A DNA stretch of 5,705 nt. It comes from Candidatus Omnitrophota bacterium. Its GTDB lineage: Bacteria; Omnitrophota; Gorgyraeia; Gygaellales; Profunditerraquicolaceae. The notes beneath the pieces are model-generated. The model was not told the DNA's origin, ran no database searches, and saw only the letters and a program-made list of their open reading frames with translations. Below, one piece after another: positions 5,536 through 5,705 of this stretch; within the stretch, counting starts at the first letter, position 1, and every line of letters begins with the position of its first letter. The position numbers and the translations under genes were made by a program. Where the stretch lies: contig JAKQSG010000121.1 in NCBI GenBank assembly GCA_029563245.1, positions 1 to 5,705 of the forward strand, given 5' to 3'.

Positions 5536-5564
5536 AAACCCCTTGACTAATGGGGGTCATTACA
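5518..5564 (-). repeat. Right terminal inverted repeat of the IS
   Basis: Its reverse complement begins TGTAATGACCCCC and contains the 13 bp core TTTTAAGTTAGAA (5525-5537), matching the left end. It overlaps the last codons of orfB. It also contains TTGACT (5543-5548), a good outward -35 box. Confidence 0.85.
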
Positions 5565-5705
5565 ATAGGAAATCCAAACTCCAAAATGGATCACGTAAAT
5601 TTTTTATGATTGCTAAATAACCGACGCCCCCTAGGGGGAAATGAGATTGCATGTGGTGTTACGAGGGTAGTTTAGGTGCTTGAAATTATTCTTGTTATCC
5701 GTACG
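5565..5705. other. Right flank of the IS, no convincing gene
   Basis: Plus-strand ATGs here all meet a stop within about ten codons. A minus-strand frame is open from ATG 5652-5650 to the IS edge (29 codons) but has no ribosome binding site and no signal-peptide character. The only evident structure is the 12 bp perfect palindrome CCCCCTAGGGGG at 5627-5638. I cannot assign a function. Confidence 0.4.

Larger units (their letters stand above)
4396..5564 (+). mobile_element. IS3-family insertion sequence, apparently complete
   Basis: About 1.17 kb bounded by imperfect inverted repeats, with orfA and orfB in the -1 frame arrangement typical of IS3. Ends were set by aligning the two repeats. The right end finishes in CA, as expected for IS3, while the left begins TA rather than TG, so the boundary may be off by one or two bases. 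Base composition is visibly richer in G and C than the flanks, suggesting recent arrival. A possible 3 bp target duplication TAG occurs at 4393-4395 and 5566-5568, one base away from the right end as drawn. It interrupts the 5' end of the small minus-strand gene. Subgroup not assigned. Confidence 0.88.

Noticed and set aside
5538..5557. ACCCC/GGGGT hairpin after orfB as an intrinsic terminator
   Set aside because: The stem is only 5 bp with a 10 nt loop and no following T run. It is explained by the terminal inverted repeat sequence.
5543..5571. Ordinary outward promoter from the right IS end into the flank (TTGACT plus TAGGAA)
   Set aside because: The -10 candidate matches consensus at only three positions, and no gene lies downstream in the window.

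Overview
The window is a 5.7 kb piece of a fairly AT-rich bacterial chromosome carrying one more GC-rich insertion sequence. Three things suggest an uncultivated anaerobic bacterium: a tRNA gene with no encoded CCA, an AmmeMemoRadiSam-type radical SAM gene, and a large membrane protein with an embedded spermidine-synthase-like domain. Omnitrophota or a similar candidate lineage is my guess from the gene types alone; nothing in the window proves it.

Layout. Positions 1-179 (minus strand) hold a tRNA-Arg(ACG) gene with its own sigma70-like promoter, followed 8 nt later by the start of a gene that looks like tadA, the deaminase that converts A34 of exactly this tRNA to inosine. Positions 187-834 (minus) encode a six-helix CcdA/DsbD-type membrane protein. 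It is divergent, across a 36 bp AT-rich gap, from a 701-residue polytopic protein (871-2976, plus) whose central soluble domain is a degenerate aminopropyltransferase fold. That gene ends tail-to-tail, with a 4 bp stop-codon overlap, against a minus-strand AmrS-like radical SAM gene (2973-4079). The AmrS-like protein unexpectedly begins with a Sec-type signal peptide. Upstream of it in the same operon is a small beta-rich, DUF5666-like protein (4099-about 4395).

An IS3-family element (about 4396-5564) lies against the 5' end of that small gene and has replaced its start and most of its signal peptide. The element looks intact. It has imperfect terminal inverted repeats of about 48 bp, an orfA with a good promoter and ribosome binding site, an A8 slippery site for -1 frameshifting, and an orfB with a complete DDE triad (D92, D160, E196; 35-residue D-E spacing). 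The last 140 bp carry no convincing gene and do not supply the missing signal peptide.

How the genes may work together (inference): the CcdA-like protein could carry reducing equivalents across the membrane, the synthase-like protein sits in the membrane, and the radical SAM protein and small protein appear to be exported. Together they could form an extracytoplasmic redox or SAM-related module. The usual AmrS partners, Memo and AMMECR1, are not in the window.
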